DNA of 64,000 bases from assembly GCA_021186555.1 (NCBI GenBank), contig JAJKFL010000042.1, forward strand, positions 20,396,021-20,460,020. The letters run 5' to 3'. This DNA comes from Reticulitermes speratus. Lineage: Eukaryota; Arthropoda; Insecta; Blattodea; Rhinotermitidae. The notes under the pieces are model-generated. The model saw only the letters and a list, made by a program, of their open reading frames with translations, had not been told where the DNA came from and made no database searches. A program made the translations under genes and the position numbers. Within the stretch, counting starts at the first letter, position 1. Each line of letters begins with the position of its first letter. Below, piece after piece: positions 23,891 through 36,695 of the stretch.

Positions 23891-24035
23891 CTTACTAGTT
23901 TCATAGGGATACCCAATTCCATGAGAATATTATACAAGACCTCCCTCCTAACTGAATCTCAGGCTTTCTTGAAGTCTATAAATAGCTGATGCACTGCCTC
24001 ATTGTATTTCCATTTTTCTCAATTATTTGACGAAT

Positions 24036-24611
24036 TCAGAATATATGATCAGTAGTCGACCTGTTATGTCTAAATTCACACTGATGCTCCCCAATAATTT
24101 CCTCTGCATATGGAGCTAACCTTGACACAAGGATGTTGGATAGAATTTTGTATGTGGTTGACAAAAGTGATATGCCTCGATAATTACTGCAATCTGTTTT
24201 ATCACCCTTCTTATGAATAGGTGCAACGATTGACTCCTTCCACTGCTCAGGCAATTCCTCTTTATTCCAAATAGAATTAATAAGGTTATGGATCTCAGAA
24301 CGAATTGTCCTACCACCTGCTTTAATCAGTTCTGCTGGAATTTGATCAGTACCTGGTGATTTGTGCCTTTTTAACGTTTCAATAGCCATCTCAACCTCAG
24401 AGTCACTGGGCTCAGGCACCCGTGGCTCTGCTGTATGTACTTCAGTCTGTCTAACATCATTAACCCCATGTAAATTCAAAAGCTGAAAGAAATGATTCCT
24501 CCACCTAGCCAAGATACTGTGGTTGTCTGCAACCAGATCACCCTTCTCATGCTTTACTACATTATTTCTAGGCGTGTAACTCTTCTTCAAGTCATTGATG
24601 CCCCTATACAA
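24036..24611 (-). pseudogene. LINE reverse transcriptase, N-terminal part
   Basis: An open stretch of about 190 codons reads DLKKSYTPRNNVVKHEKGDL, then LARWRNHFFQLLNLHGVNDV, SPGTDQIPAELIKAGGRTIR, KGDKTDCSNYRGISLLSTTY, KILSNILVSRLAPYAEEIIG and HQCEFRHNRSTTDHIF. These are the finger and early palm motifs of a non-LTR reverse transcriptase. Just beyond, the motif expected as FKKAYDSVRREV contains a stop in place of the Y. The nearby GEHQCEFR would be GDHQCGFR in intact relatives, a probable substitution. Confidence 0.88.
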
Positions 24612-25099
24612 GTCTCATGTTCTTGTTCTTGCTGGTTGTTTCAAGTTCATTAATTTTAGTTTACAGATATTCCTTCTTTTTTGTTCCTGAATTGTCTACT
24701 AGCTTCACGTCTTACATTGTTCTGATTATCTACATTACTTTGGTTTGGATTTTGTAACCACAGCATTTTAGTCTGCTTTCTTTGATCTAAAATTTTGAAC
24801 ATTCTTTGTCAAACCATGGTTTATGCTGCTTCCTTTCATACAGCCCTAGATTGTCTTTAGCTGAGATTTTTATACTCTCTTTAATGATTTTCCTAAGCCC
24901 TATTTATGTCCTCACTAACATTTAAGTTCTCCAAAGCTGCAAACCTGCAAAGCTGAGATCTTTATCTGATAATTTCCTAACCTCTAGTTTACTTAGCTTC
25001 TTGAGATTAAATCTCTCCGCATCGCACCTTTCGCAACTTAAGCGAACGCGCCTAAAAATCCTGACCCTAACTGATGATTTTGTTTTTTCTTTCTGTAGG

Positions 25100-25300
25100 A
25101 CAAAATATAAACTTATTTAGATCTTAATGTAAAGTGCTCGACATTGTTGTCCGATTTCAACGAAACTCTGACTTCCTCGACAGATTTTCGTAAAAGTCCT
25201 CAATATAAAATTTCTTTAAAGTCTAGGCAGTGGTTGCCGCGCTGTTGCATGAGGACAGATGGAGAGACAGACGGACGGACAGGACGAAGCTAATAGGCGC
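25100..25300. repeat. dispersed repeat, copy beyond the LINE 5' end
   Basis: Starts near TTGTTGTCCGATTTCAACG and includes TTTTCGTAAAAGTCCTCAAT and GAGACAGACGGACGGACAG, matching 22430-22520 in the same orientation. The 57600 region has the equivalent TTGTCCGATTTGGGTGGAAT. There is no coding content; the family is unknown. Confidence 0.5.
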
Positions 25301-28300
25301 TTTTCGCGACTCTGAGCGACCTAAAGAGGGATCTTCATATAGAAATAAAGAGGTGGTATTTTTAAGGTAATCACTAACATAATTTTATTTCAAGCTTAAG
25401 AATGCATGGAGCTTTATTCCCATTCCATCATATATCTCTAAGGCTTTGTGTGTAAATATGTACGGGAATAACTTAACAATTTCACACGGTCGTGTAAAGG
25501 GAGTAACAGTGACGGAGAGACTGTCTTGACACCACACCTAACTTCCAACATTGAGTCTGAAACAGCATGTACTCCTACTTGTAAGGAACGTTGCAAGAGT
25601 AACACCACACAAGAAAGTAGCTCATAAAAGCACCACTCCCGAACGTGCACCTGTTTGCACATCAAAGAGCGTCATCGCAACTGTTTTAAAGCTCCACCGT
25701 GGTCTTGCAGTGCAAACAGTATAACAAAGTGTAACATCCGTTTACTACGCTTGCTGCAATGCAGTCAGGCAATTGCTACACGGAAAAAGGGCACAAGTTA
25801 AAGTACTTGCAGCTCAATGCAATAGTCCGAACTTCAGCGTGAATGAGGAAAAATAGAGGTTTCGAATTTCTGTGTGACTTATATACCTATAAATGACACA
25901 GTCATCTTTCTGCAATATCAAAGAAAGGCTCACCTAATTCATCCTTCTTGGGTCCCAGTACTTTCCCAAATATTTTGTTTTCAACAATTTTAATTTATGT
26001 TTTTCTATCAATGTAAGAGGTCGTGTTCCATACTTATAAAAATAAGTGAAGAAATTCCTGCATGTGTATTCTAATCATTACATTACGCTGCAGACGGTAT
26101 GACAGTTTCTGAACAGAATAAAATCACAAATATCTAGAGCTGTTTTCTGATGTCATCATATACCTCATATACTCCTTTACTTTTTCAGAATACTTGGATT
26201 CTAAAACATGTTTAAGAAATTAATTACACCCTACACATGGGATTTCTGCTGCTAATTTTTGTTTCCTATGAATGCTCATCCTTATATTTAGTTTTATCTG
26301 TATTCACTTGAAGAAAGTCTTTTCACGAGCCTGTACTGCGACATATATTTTTAAAGCTTGCAAGTTTATTACATTATGAACCATAATTAAAAACATTACT
26401 TATCGTAAGAAACGGGTATGGAAAATATGATAGTTTCTAACGCAAAATATAAAAGGGACGATATAGATAAGACTAGTATAAATTAACTTATGTGAAATTT
26501 GGTACTTGATATCTGTATTTTTCCTGAGGATAATTTACAAAATGTTGAAATATTTTAGAGAGGAAATATATGGGTTTTAATTTTACAAATTATGTATACT
26601 TTGTTACTTTTATGATTTACTTATTCGACGGGTAAACAGAAATCCTACACAATTGCAACGTATGTATGTTTATTGAATATGAATACAGCACAATTATCTG
26701 TACAAATTAAATATTTATTCGGTTAGTGGAATAATATGTTACTACAGACACAACTGGTGCAATTGAACAAAATATGCATTATTGACACACACTGTCATGA
26801 GGACAGAAAATGTATAGACAGGTGGCCTACATACAGGAAAACATCTAAAATGCTGGCAAGAGCTTCAGCTTAATCCCTGGAAGAAGCAGAAGAAGAAACG
26901 TAACATTATTGAACCACAAGGAAAATAAAATTGTCGGCCACAATCTGGGTCACAGGGAGAAAATGTAGTAGAGAGCAGTGTGTGTGTGTGTGTGTGTGTG
27001 TGTGCGGAGCAGCAGGAAACAAGATAAGTTTACAACTCGCTACCTCAGACAAAACACAGCCCGCTTTTAGTGTCGACGTAAAGTGCTCAAAGTGGAAAGT
27101 TACACAGCATTTCACTTGCTTCGGTCATCGGAAACTCCTGCTATACTCCTTGTCTCTTGCAAGTCCTTAAAGGATGATTACAAGCTAGAATCAAAGTATT
27201 TTTTTTTGTATTCATTAGGTCTGTGGCTAACTACAACATATAATGTTTCTTTAGTGACTAAAATTAAAATAACTACCCTATAAAGGGATTTAATTTTCTG
27301 GAATTTATTCTGTTTTGTTCAAAGATAAATCGACAAGAACATATAAAACAAATACTGCTAGAATAAATTATGGAAATAACAGAGAGTTGGTGCGGGCGCA
27401 AACAACATCAGTCTCTTTTTCATTGACGCTAGTAATGAAATTTTATTTAATTTTCAGCTTTCACGATTTAAGTATCAAAATTCAATGCATAATTTAGTTT
27501 TTATGCTTATAATGTAGAATATGTCAATGCACGTGTATTTGAAAATATAAACAGCCTTCAGCAGTTTCTACGTGACACTTAGAGATTTCCATGAAAATGG
27601 TCGTTACGATAAAAACACTTCAGAAATATTGATGTTAAAAATAAATGAATGATCAGTGAATTAGATTGTGTGTAACTGCTGGTATATCATTTAGTATTTA
27701 AATTTATGATTTCACGCAGTCTGGGCGTAGGTAAAAAGACTTTACTAAAACGGATCGTAAAACATAGGAAGTGATGATTGGAATAAATCTTTACGTAAAA
27801 TGTTAGGTCTACTGGCTAGCTGTTGTTGATAAGGTAATGATTTCTGGGGATCTATAAATAGTGAATAATTTTGTGGTAATCAACACAACTATCATGTCCT
27901 TGAGATCTACTCTGCTCTGTGGAGCAGAACCTATAAAAATATTAAAATGTTCATCCTGTAGAATTATGAGAATTTCATGTTTTCTTAGGCATTGGCATTC
28001 AGTTTCTCACCAGTAGTAGACTGTTAAATTTTGACCCTTATGCAAATGCAAATTTTCACAACTATTAAAAAGTGAATTTTCGCAAATATCAGAAAGAAAA
28101 TATAGGTATTTCACGCGTATTATAATATTCTTTAACCATTCACTTATTTAAATGTGTATTAAATATGCTCTCAAACCCCTACAACGTCTTAACAGATTTT
28201 TTCTTAAACCCACAGCAGACACATGAACCTTACAATCACGACGAAGAATCTTACCGCCAAATAGGGAAGGTTTGCAGAATGCAGGAACCTTGAAGCCTAA

Positions 28301-29424
28301 GAGGCTATGTGTGCTTCTTTTTCAGTTTACAGTCTCCTGAGCTCTGAAACTTTACCATATACGAGTAAAATAACAAGAGGTAGAAGGCTCGAATTACCTT
28401 CGTTCTTTTGTAATCACTGAATGAGGACTAAAAGTAAAGAAGGTAAATCTCTTTTCTATTAAAAGCATTTTCTTTACTGTTCTAAACTGAAGCTTATGTT
28501 CCCTAAGTAGGCTCTTCCCTTCGGCTTCTTCGACCAGGAATCAGCATTCATTTCGCATATTTCCAAATTCTGCTACAAGTCCTACCCACCAAAAAATTCA
28601 TTTACTAATTCCCGTGTAAGTGTGCCAGCCAACGTGAACATTATTAAATGGAAGTAACACATATCTAAAACCAAATATCATGTTACTGACGAATGGCATT
28701 ATTATTAGCATATTATTATTTCTAGTTCCTTCTGCAATTAGTTATTATTTTGACAGGACGCGTTTTCAGATCCACTCTGTTAAAACAAAATTCATAAAAT
28801 GCATGTTCTTACAAATTCTAAATACTTTTTTGTGGATCCGACTTTTCGTCTGTAGCCAAAGGTTTTCAAAACTCAGCTTTGGATTAAAGGAACAATTTGC
28901 ATGCATATGTAGGACTCCATACAGACGAATGGTTCTTCAGGGCGCGCCCACAACGTTTGTACGTGGCCGCCACCGAGATGCCATTTTTTCTTCCATGACT
29001 TCCATTTCGTAAGGGTGTGTCTGCTTCTAGAAACACGCAGAGTCCTTGACAGTTTACATAAGTCATGTAGAAGATACAAATTGAACTACTCTTTCTAATG
29101 CAGTTCTAAGGTTAAACATATTCTGTTTCCAGAAATACAACCTAAAACTGTAAAACAAAGGTCTGATTCTAATTGGTATAAAATTTGAAATTTTTATGGC
29201 AGTGAAGGTTCTAATTATGGTATTCTGTATTATGAGACCACACAGTCTGGTAGGTGTCACTATACATTTCAAGGAACATACTGCAGCTATACGCTCAATT
29301 ATGAAGCTGGTGATACTGGTTTATACCGACAAGTTGTTACCTTCCTTCACAGGCCACAGCACACTGAGTGACTCAGAATATCATAATATGAATTTTACTT
29401 GCTTCGTGTGGATATGAATCACAA
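25301..29424. other. no recognised feature apart from a GT microsatellite
   Basis: Unassigned AT-rich sequence. It contains a GT dinucleotide tract at 26978-27004. Open frames are short and motif-free; the His/Thr-rich minus-strand one at 26906-27115 is only the GT tract read backwards. Confidence 0.5.
26978..27004. repeat. (GT)n microsatellite
   Basis: Uninterrupted GT dinucleotides for 27 bases. Confidence 0.97.
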
Positions 29425-29745
29425 ATTCTTGACCTTAGAGAGGAAAAATAGACTACGTTGTTTGAGAACAGGGTACTGAGGAAAATATTTGGAATAAGAG
29501 GGGTGATATAATTTGCATACTCAGGAGGATAATAATGTCGATTTTTCATAAAATATTCTTAGATTAATCAACTCAAGTAAGACAAGACAGACAGAGTTTG
29601 TAACATGCATGAAAGAGATCACATACGCATTACCCTATATAACATATCAGTCAGGAAACGAAGGGAAGAGATCAAATGGAAGAGCTATGTTAGATGAGAA
29701 GACAATATTAAAACGGATCTTTTAAAAATGGGGAGTGGCTATGTG
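29425..29745 (+). pseudogene. LINE reverse-transcriptase shard (same family as 22.5 kb)
   Basis: The plus strand reads FENRVLRKIFGIRGV at about 29460-29505, the counterpart of [15 protein letters not shown] in the larger copy, and RKRREEIKWKSYVR followed by EDNIKTDLLKMG at about 29655-29730, the counterpart of [14 protein letters not shown]. Between these the frame is lost several times. This is a short, badly decayed 3' piece. Confidence 0.7.
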
Positions 29746-30303
29746 TACTGGCTTTATCCGTTTCAGATAAACATTTAGATTCCATTGATGGCTTTCGATT
29801 TCTAGATTACCTGAGCCACTTTGATTTTTCAAGAACGCCCATCCTCTATAAAATTAATTACGACTTGGTGACAAATCTCAGAGTACGTAATCTTATTTGT
29901 ACACTGCACCAGGCTCAAAACATATGCACGTGTCTCCAAAATTGCCAGAGTCTTGTAAAGTTTACCTCGCAGCTCTACTTAATCAGAACTTCGACACAGC
30001 AATGATAGAATTACGTAGCTTTTAAGAACTTTGTTTAGTTGTGTGCTAATTCACAATTGCATTGATATAATGAAGCTACAGATCAGTAGGCTACAAGTTG
30101 AAAGAGCCGCCTCCATGTACCAATCTCAACTCAGATTTTCTGTTCAAACATAAAAGAGCACTGAAATCCCATTTTGGTTATAAGTTTTTTGCTTAAATGA
30201 AAATACTTAAATTAGAAATTTAGAAATTCAGTTATCAGCGAAATATTTCCTGTCAGTGTCGAATAGTGAAGCGTCAGTTCTTCCATTTATCCCTTTTTAT
30301 ATG
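29746..30303. other. no recognised feature
   Basis: Unassigned AT-rich sequence. Confidence 0.5.
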
Positions 30304-30560
30304 GTTTGGGTTACTGGTTCGGCTTCCCAGGAATTGTAATTCGAATCCCGTCAGGGATAAATAATTTATCTTTTCACCAAATTTTACAAGCAGCCTCTGG
30401 TAACTACCAAGCCTCCGATATATTAGCTACGGGATCTTGGTAACGGGGGGGGGGCGGTTATAGGGGAATAAAGAGGCTGGGGCGTGAAACTGACCACTCA
30501 TTATTCCGAGGTTACGAATGAGTTTAGCCACAGCCGCGCTACTTCGTAAACCGTCATGGC
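30304..30560 (+). mobile_element. possible SINE related to family B
   Basis: A degraded tRNA-like head (GGTTTGGGTTACTGGTTCGG, then a box B-like AATTCGAATCCCGTCAGGGA) leads into a body with a G run at 30446-30456 (GGGGGGGGGGC) and GGCTGGGGCGTGAAACTGAC, which matches the family B body at the equivalent GGCCGGGGCGTGACTTTGAC. No tail or target duplication is visible. Confidence 0.5.
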
Positions 30561-32337
30561 GTGAAGATGACAGTTTATATTCACTTCTCTTCCATTCCTC
30601 ATTTAAAGACAATTCTTTAATTGCCTAGGGCTATTTGTGTAAAGTGAATTACCTTTTATGAGACTAAAAAAAGCATCGACTTTCTATGTATAGGATATGT
30701 GCTACTTTGGTGTGTATTGTTCTTTCGTATCAAGTTTATTTATCTATTACTTAAGGTCACTTGTCACTAATTAATTTTCCTTCAAATGAATGTGAAATTT
30801 GTTTAACAAATTTCTGTTACAGAAACATTTCAACGAACATAACTTCCTTAAACCGTGAAATTGATGTGTCCCATATCTCAATAAAATTTCCCTTTATAGG
30901 GGAGTGGCTACTATTTGTGTCATTTGCTTCAACGTTAGATAACGCAGAATGGGTTCCTTCTGTCATAGAAACAGTGACTTTTTCCATGAATATTATTACC
31001 TTTATGACGGAGATTAATGTGTATGTCATTTGAGTTTAGAATTAAATATTAAAATACCATTTAAATAACGTCCTACACAAGGCTGATGGGCTTATGATAT
31101 AGAGTCTTCTTTCCAAATTTATCAGAGGTCTGGGTCGACTGCAAATTATTTTAACTCTAATGCATTTAAAATAAGAAAGCAAATATTGTCTAAATTAAAC
31201 CAAAATTAACCAATAAAATTATGCAATTTACCTGTCTATAACACGAAAATAGTTTCCTGTCCCTTCTAACAGATTAATGTTAACAGTTGAGAAAATACAA
31301 GCCAGTTTCCTCTTATAGACTTCCGAGTGCTGAAATTAATCACTTGAATTCCCAACTGGTGCAGAACGTATACCACTTTCCAGATTTCATAATCGTGGAA
31401 AGAGATGTTGGCAGAACATCATATCCAACAACATGAAGTTATGAAATCAGTAGGATCCTTAATTTCTACATCATGTAAATTTAATAAAATGTAAGAAAAT
31501 AATATACAAGTACATGTAGTTCATCTATACTTCTCTCTGCGTTACAAAGTTTGGCTTTGGTTTCTGCTCCGAAATGTTGCAGAATATTGATAAAATGAAG
31601 GTATGAAATGGATAGATGTACAATATATTATCCTCAAATTTAAAACAAATGAGAATCATTCCCTAAACATGTAATAATTTCAGATGTGCTGCACATGTTA
31701 ACGATACACAAGAGAATTTGATGGCGTTTTCTGTTCCAAATTAGCTTCATTAAGAAGAATATCTTATGTCCTTCTACGTCACTAATATTCAGCTCTCATT
31801 TCTGCAACAACAGCGGAGCATGGGTATGAGAAAATAAATAAGAAAAGTAATTTGTATATCCAACAAATTAGCGTCAATCTGAAAATCACGGACAATAAGA
31901 ATAGTCGATTAGATAATACTAGTATTAGTAGCAATTTGTTTCATTAGGATACAGGATACAGGGTTAAACGAAATAAAAAATATTGAACAGTAGAACTAAA
32001 TTTAAATACAAATACAGAAGAGACTGACAATAGCAGTTGATGAAATGTGACAGTATTAAAGAAATTAAGTTTTAACAAAAAAAAAAAAACGAAGTGAGGT
32101 TTTTGGAAGATATCTGAAAAGATGAAAAATTTTGGAAAGTTGAAACAGCCTGCACGCCAAATCACGCACTTATACACAACTGTAAATATAGTTTATACAT
32201 TCTTTTAACCAACACATAATATATGAATGTCTAATAAATAAGCATCTTGATAGTAAAATCATCTCGTATGAAACACAACGTGCTTTTATAAATGAGAGCT
32301 CTGCTGCAAACTGAGAGCATTTTAGCAGTCAAATATA
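30561..32337. other. no recognised feature
   Basis: Unassigned AT-rich sequence; overlapping frames on both strands around 30761-31033 are open on both strands but motif-free. Confidence 0.5.
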
Positions 32338-32606
32338 AAGGTAAAGGTTACCCCGTGAAATGCCATTGGAGACTCAGAAGAGAGAGTAGAGGTATAGGTC
32401 TACCCATGCTTAACCTCAGCGCTAGATGGTGGTTAACCGTCACGCCCCGGCCTCTTTACCCCTGGCAAAGAGACACGGTAGTTATACAGGAGGCTACTTG
32501 GGGATGTCTGGGCGGATGAGGAAAATCTTGCCCCCACCGGGGCCCTAACCCCAAACCGCCCAGCCTTAGCGAGTTTCTATAATGGCTACGCTATACCCGC
32601 CGCCAT
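32338..32606 (-). mobile_element. SINE family B
   Basis: Read on the minus strand, the head contains GGGTATAGCGTAGCCATTAT (box A region) and GGTTAGGGCCCCGGTGGGGG (worn box B). The body carries the motif equivalent to GGGTACCGGG and GCCGGGGCGTGACGG, and the tail is GGTAACCTTTACCTTTAT. It is more diverged than the 9191 copy. Confidence 0.82.
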
Positions 32607-34897
32607 TTTAGCAGTAAGTATGAATTAAACAGGAAATATAAATAGGATGGCATATATTCTATACTATCAAATTACCATAATTATGTACAGTAGGGCTACT
32701 TTCAAAGAAGGTGGAAAAGTAAAGCATAGAAGTACAGGAAAAGATCAGTTTTTCGAATATTCTGATCATTGCAGCAAAGTAGCAGCATCCTGAAATTTTA
32801 TGTAATCAAAAGTGTTTTCACTCTTGAAAATGCTCTGAGTTTAAGCATAATTTTTGTTATGATGTATTAGAGTTGTCAACGGTTGCTGACCAACCCATTT
32901 TTCTTCTCCCTTCTTTGTTGCTTCTGTCAGCAATGTAACTTGCCCGCATTTGCTTCTACCTTAGGACTTAAAACTTCGACTCGGTAGGGCGAATCAATTA
33001 CTTTAAAACACATTCCCCTTTTGTTTATGGCTCGAGACGCCACCACCAGCATCAAGCAAGCAGGTGTAGTTCCACGTTGGAATGTCTCCCAAAGGGTCCA
33101 TTGTCATGTTATGCCTAGGAGCAATGCACGTTGCACGCAGACACACTGGGCGGGCTGTAATTCACAGCGGACTGGGAACTTATCCGTGTGTAACAAGGAC
33201 CAGTACTGTGCATAATGCATAGACTGCAACCTGACAGCAGGTCATGATAGGTGAGCAAAGTTGCACGACCACAGAACGTTCATATCATGCAACTCGAAGT
33301 GACCTCATTAGGCCGCGCGAGAAGAAGTTGACTGCTTCTAACAGTTTCAGTGATTAATTTCAGAATATCAGTGGTTAATCTCAGAATCCCTTATACGTGT
33401 ACCAATAAGAAAAGTGCATTTAAATTTATTCCTCAAACACACACACACACCGTACACTAGAAAGTCTCATAAAAACGGCAAATTTAAAGACCCAAAGTTA
33501 CTAAAATTAAGTGCGAAAAGAGGGAAGTTAATGAAACTATTGTAAGAAGTAGACTGGCCCCGGATACTGTCCTTCTGAAGATATCTGTTGTGACCATAAA
33601 GAATCAAAATAGGACAGGAAATTTCTGAGTTAAGAAAAAGAAAGAAGAGCAGAATATTTCCTGAAAAAGTGATGTGTGCATTAGATACGTTTCTTTAAAA
33701 TTACCGATATTAAAAATTAGTACCTACCTTAAATATTGTCCCATTTGCGTAGTTGACGTTAATAGACATTTTCACTATCTTAAATTAAACAAATACAAAG
33801 TTAAAGAATTGAGCTTTTGCAGTATTTATAATTTTGTTAAAGAACTTTTGATTCCAAATTTGTGCGCACATTATTGCCTTTCATCATTCCAAGTTCCGCA
33901 TGCCTTCAGTTATGAGTAAAATCTCATAAGGAGAAAATCAAGCAAATTTCGAGTTAACTTCATATCCCTCTTTAACTTTCTAAGTAAACACGACTTCAAA
34001 TACTTTATTCTGCTTTATACCAAGGGGTGTGCAGCACTGCAAATACGAGCATTGCAACAGTTGCACATGTGTTAAACAGAAAAAGTATAAGTTCGATGAG
34101 AGCTGTAAATATTTACGCTACAGATTCACATGCTTCGGGATGAAGAAAATGAGTCCATTTTCTGAGAAACTGGGTTCTACCTGATCAGTGATCGATAATG
34201 TAATAACTTCCAAGAGAAGTTAAATTCATCCCCCGAAAAACAGTGTGGTAAGAACGAGCGTTCTCAGACCGTTTAGCCTTCCTCTCTCTTACTGGTGCCA
34301 TTTCATCAACAACCCGCCTTCACTCAAAGAATGTGGAATTGCCACTCAGCGCCTATCCCCCTGGGTAATACCCTCAAGAGTACAAATTGTTACGTATATT
34401 GCCGACAAGTCTACCTTTTCCACTCTCTTGGACTAATGTACGTAAATGGCAGACTGTGGTGTTCTCGGTGTCCTCTGGAGTCATTACACTTCATACGCTG
34501 GACCTCACAACCCCTGTCTTTATACCGTCAACGAGTACTTTCCGACACTCGTACTAACAGTTTAAACTTTACACAGGCCTATTCACTTTAAATACAAAGG
34601 GTGAGGATGTCCCTGCCTACAACGTTTTGACTTGCAGTAGGGAGTAGAGGTATAGAGGTAAAAATCATAGAATTTTTGTACTAAATGCATGATCTGGGCG
34701 TATAGAGGGAGGGTTATAATTTTCCATAACCCGGAATATACGAAAACACTGCATTGATTTGGATAAAATTTCGTACAGAGATTCTACACGAAATGGTGTT
34801 AGGAGGATTTAATTTTGTTTCGACATATAATCCATTTTATGTAATATGCTCATCGTGAAATTTGTCAGAGAATTTATGGTTGGTATTTGAAATATCT
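32607..34897. other. no recognised feature
   Basis: Unassigned sequence with an AC run near 33437-33450. The CAAGGGGTGTGCAGCACTGC at 34021 is faintly transposon-end-like but unpaired. Confidence 0.45.
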
Positions 34898-35280
34898 GCC
34901 GATCCCAGTGGCCGTGCGGTCTAAGGCGTGGGTCTTCGGCCGCTCGCTTACTAGGATCGTGGGTTCGAATCCCACCGGGGGCATGGATGTTTGTGTTGTG
35001 TTTGATGTAAGGACGGTAGCATGGAACGTAAAAAGTGACATGAAGGACGATAGGATTTAAACAGTACAAAAATCGATCAAAGGGGAAAAAACCCGGACAG
35101 GAAAAAAAAAATCCCACCGCGGGCATGGATGTCTGTCTCTTGTGATTGTTGTGTGTTGTCAGGTAGAGGTCTCTGCGACGAGCTGGTCCCTCGTCCAGAG
35201 GAGTCCTACCGACTGTGGTGTGTCTCAAATGTGTGACCATGAAACCTCGACGAAACGAGGAGGCCTAGGAAAAAAAAAAT
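34898..35280 (+). mobile_element. SINE family A carrying a nested retrocopy-like insert
   Basis: The head GCCGATCCCAGTGGCCGTGC, GTCTAAGGCGTGG and the box B GGGTTCGAATCCCACC are well preserved. The body stops at 34990, is interrupted by a foreign 119-base segment ending in nine A's, then resumes from the box B region and continues to GAGGAGGCCTAGG plus an A-tail at 35271-35279. A 23-base stretch of the SINE (34968-34990 and 35110-35132, one mismatch) is present on both sides of the insert, a classic target duplication. A possible outer duplication AATCT/ATATCT is weak. Confidence 0.9.
34991..35109 (+). mobile_element. 119-base insert inside the SINE with A-tail
   Basis: The insert begins TTGTGTTGTGTTTGATGTAA and ends GGACAGGAAAAAAAAA. 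It is bounded by a 23-base target duplication, has a 3' A-run, and shares no sequence with the SINE. That combination is what LINE machinery leaves with a short 5'-truncated copy. Its parent sequence is unknown to me, and no second copy is in the window. Confidence 0.7.
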
Positions 35281-35502
35281 CTAATTTAAGTATTTTTCGA
35301 TGTAACAAATATTTAACCAAGAGCAAAACAAATCCTGAGTATGTTCGTGTGATATCTGTGGAACTATTAATTTTGCATTGTAGGCTACATGTTCTCGTAT
35401 GTTAAATGAACATCAACCCCAATAAAAGACGTGAAGATTTTGCAGTCGTATAAACGTTACAGTGTTGTTAAAATTATTGTATTTGATCGGTTAATATAAC
35501 AA

Positions 35503-35905
35503 CCTTCTAAAGCCCAATGGTTACTTTATTTACCTCCAGGCTTAAAAACTGAAAATTCTAGATTCTGCCTACCGAGCGCATGTCTGTGTTTTGTGAGGAC
35601 ATCAAAACAAACAGGTATTATTTCCCCCAAACCACATTAAGTCACTGATTATTATAAACGAGATGGAGCTTGTTCACTGCGCGGTAGGAACTTGATCTCT
35701 GAACATAGTTTAGGTTAGTCTTTAATGAGGCTTAACCTATGTGAACTAAAGCGGTGGGATGAGCCTTATCCTGTGTGAATTAAGCAGTGGAATTTTAAAT
35801 TACTAAACTCATTTTGAGTATTAAATAGATTTAAACTACTATAACAATACCATAAAATAAAATTAGTCTTGTCGGACATTCTTAATTGCAACCACTAGGC
35901 AAGGC
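35503..35905. mobile_element. TTAA-edged repeat (piggyBac-like MITE?), copy 2
   Basis: Left edge AACCTTCTAAAGCCCAATGG followed by TTACTTTATT; the right edge on the opposite strand reads CTTGCCTAGTGGTTGCAATT. The shared CCTAGTGGTTRC forms imperfect inverted ends. The interior matches the copy at 5369 by the landmarks TGCGCGGTAGGAACTTGA and GGAATTTTAAATTAC. No transposase. The edges are decayed, so this is a tentative call. Confidence 0.45.
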
Positions 35906-36694
35906 TCTCGCTTTTATAAAGTGTTGACTGCTATAGCAGAAGTGAGCAACATTAAGGGGTTTTTGCGTTTCTTGCTCCTCATTCGCAACGTCTGCTTCAT
36001 TTACCATGAAGACTGGCCTCTTTCCTGCTGTGTGGTTTTGCAGATCCTCGTCATGCATCAGAAACGTAGACCATTACGGGGCGCAAAAACTGACCAGAAT
36101 CTCTACATTAACGAATATAAGTTTCCTTTCCTTAAACTACCATTATATCGCTACGAAGCTAGATCCTGTAGGAACACAATGGTGTTTACTGATGTTAATT
36201 TTTCAATGCACTCGAAAGCCATAGAAGATATAAATTGTGACTGAGAGACGCCATCACCATTTCTTCTAGATCTGGATTTCCCGTGTTCAAACCCGACATA
36301 CAGACCCGTTTTTGTGACTGAATTCTGTAGTGGTTTTGAAGTCTCTCAAGCCAAAACCTAGGTCAGTAAATTATAACAGACCACCACATCTTCCTTCCAT
36401 ACAATTCTCAATTCCCAACCGTCCTGTCATCCTGCATTAGCCTACATAAGCCAAGCAGCTGAAAAATGCAGTTAAATATCAAATTAATCAGCGAGGATGA
36501 CAGAAAGGAAACTTATGCGCAGCTTAATTCACACTGCTTTATTAACTTGATTTCAATTTGACATCAGTTACAACCAGCAAACTAATACAACATTTCTTGT
36601 GTATTTGTTGAAATATATGCAACATGGAGTTATTACAAAAGATTTTACTCCGAGATATATTTTATACGTATTATGTTCATAAAACTAATTCCAG
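35906..36694. other. no recognised feature
   Basis: Two overlapping short plus-strand frames (35921-36244) have no family motif. A box B-like GTGTTCAAACCCGAC at 36292 suggests a SINE remnant that I cannot define. Confidence 0.45.
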
Positions 36695-36695
36695 C

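Larger units (their letters stand above)
22521..25032 (-). mobile_element. 5'-truncated LINE, split by a SINE
   Basis: The minus strand encodes a non-LTR retrotransposon protein from the linker before the reverse transcriptase to the natural C-terminus. Landmarks in order are FNLKKLSKLEVRKLSDKDLS at about 25000, ARWRNHFFQLLN at 24500, SPGTDQIPAELI at 24350, NYRGISLLSTTYKILSN at 24180, the YADD box region near 23400, KYLGITLT at 23195, [11 protein letters not shown] at 23020, [15 protein letters not shown] at 22815 and a LRVP stop at 22612. The endonuclease is absent, so the copy is 5'-truncated. The 3' end has a short tail of TTAG repeats (22525-22540). A SINE A copy (23622-23890) interrupts it. 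Clade uncertain: RTE-, CR1- or Jockey-like. Confidence 0.9.
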
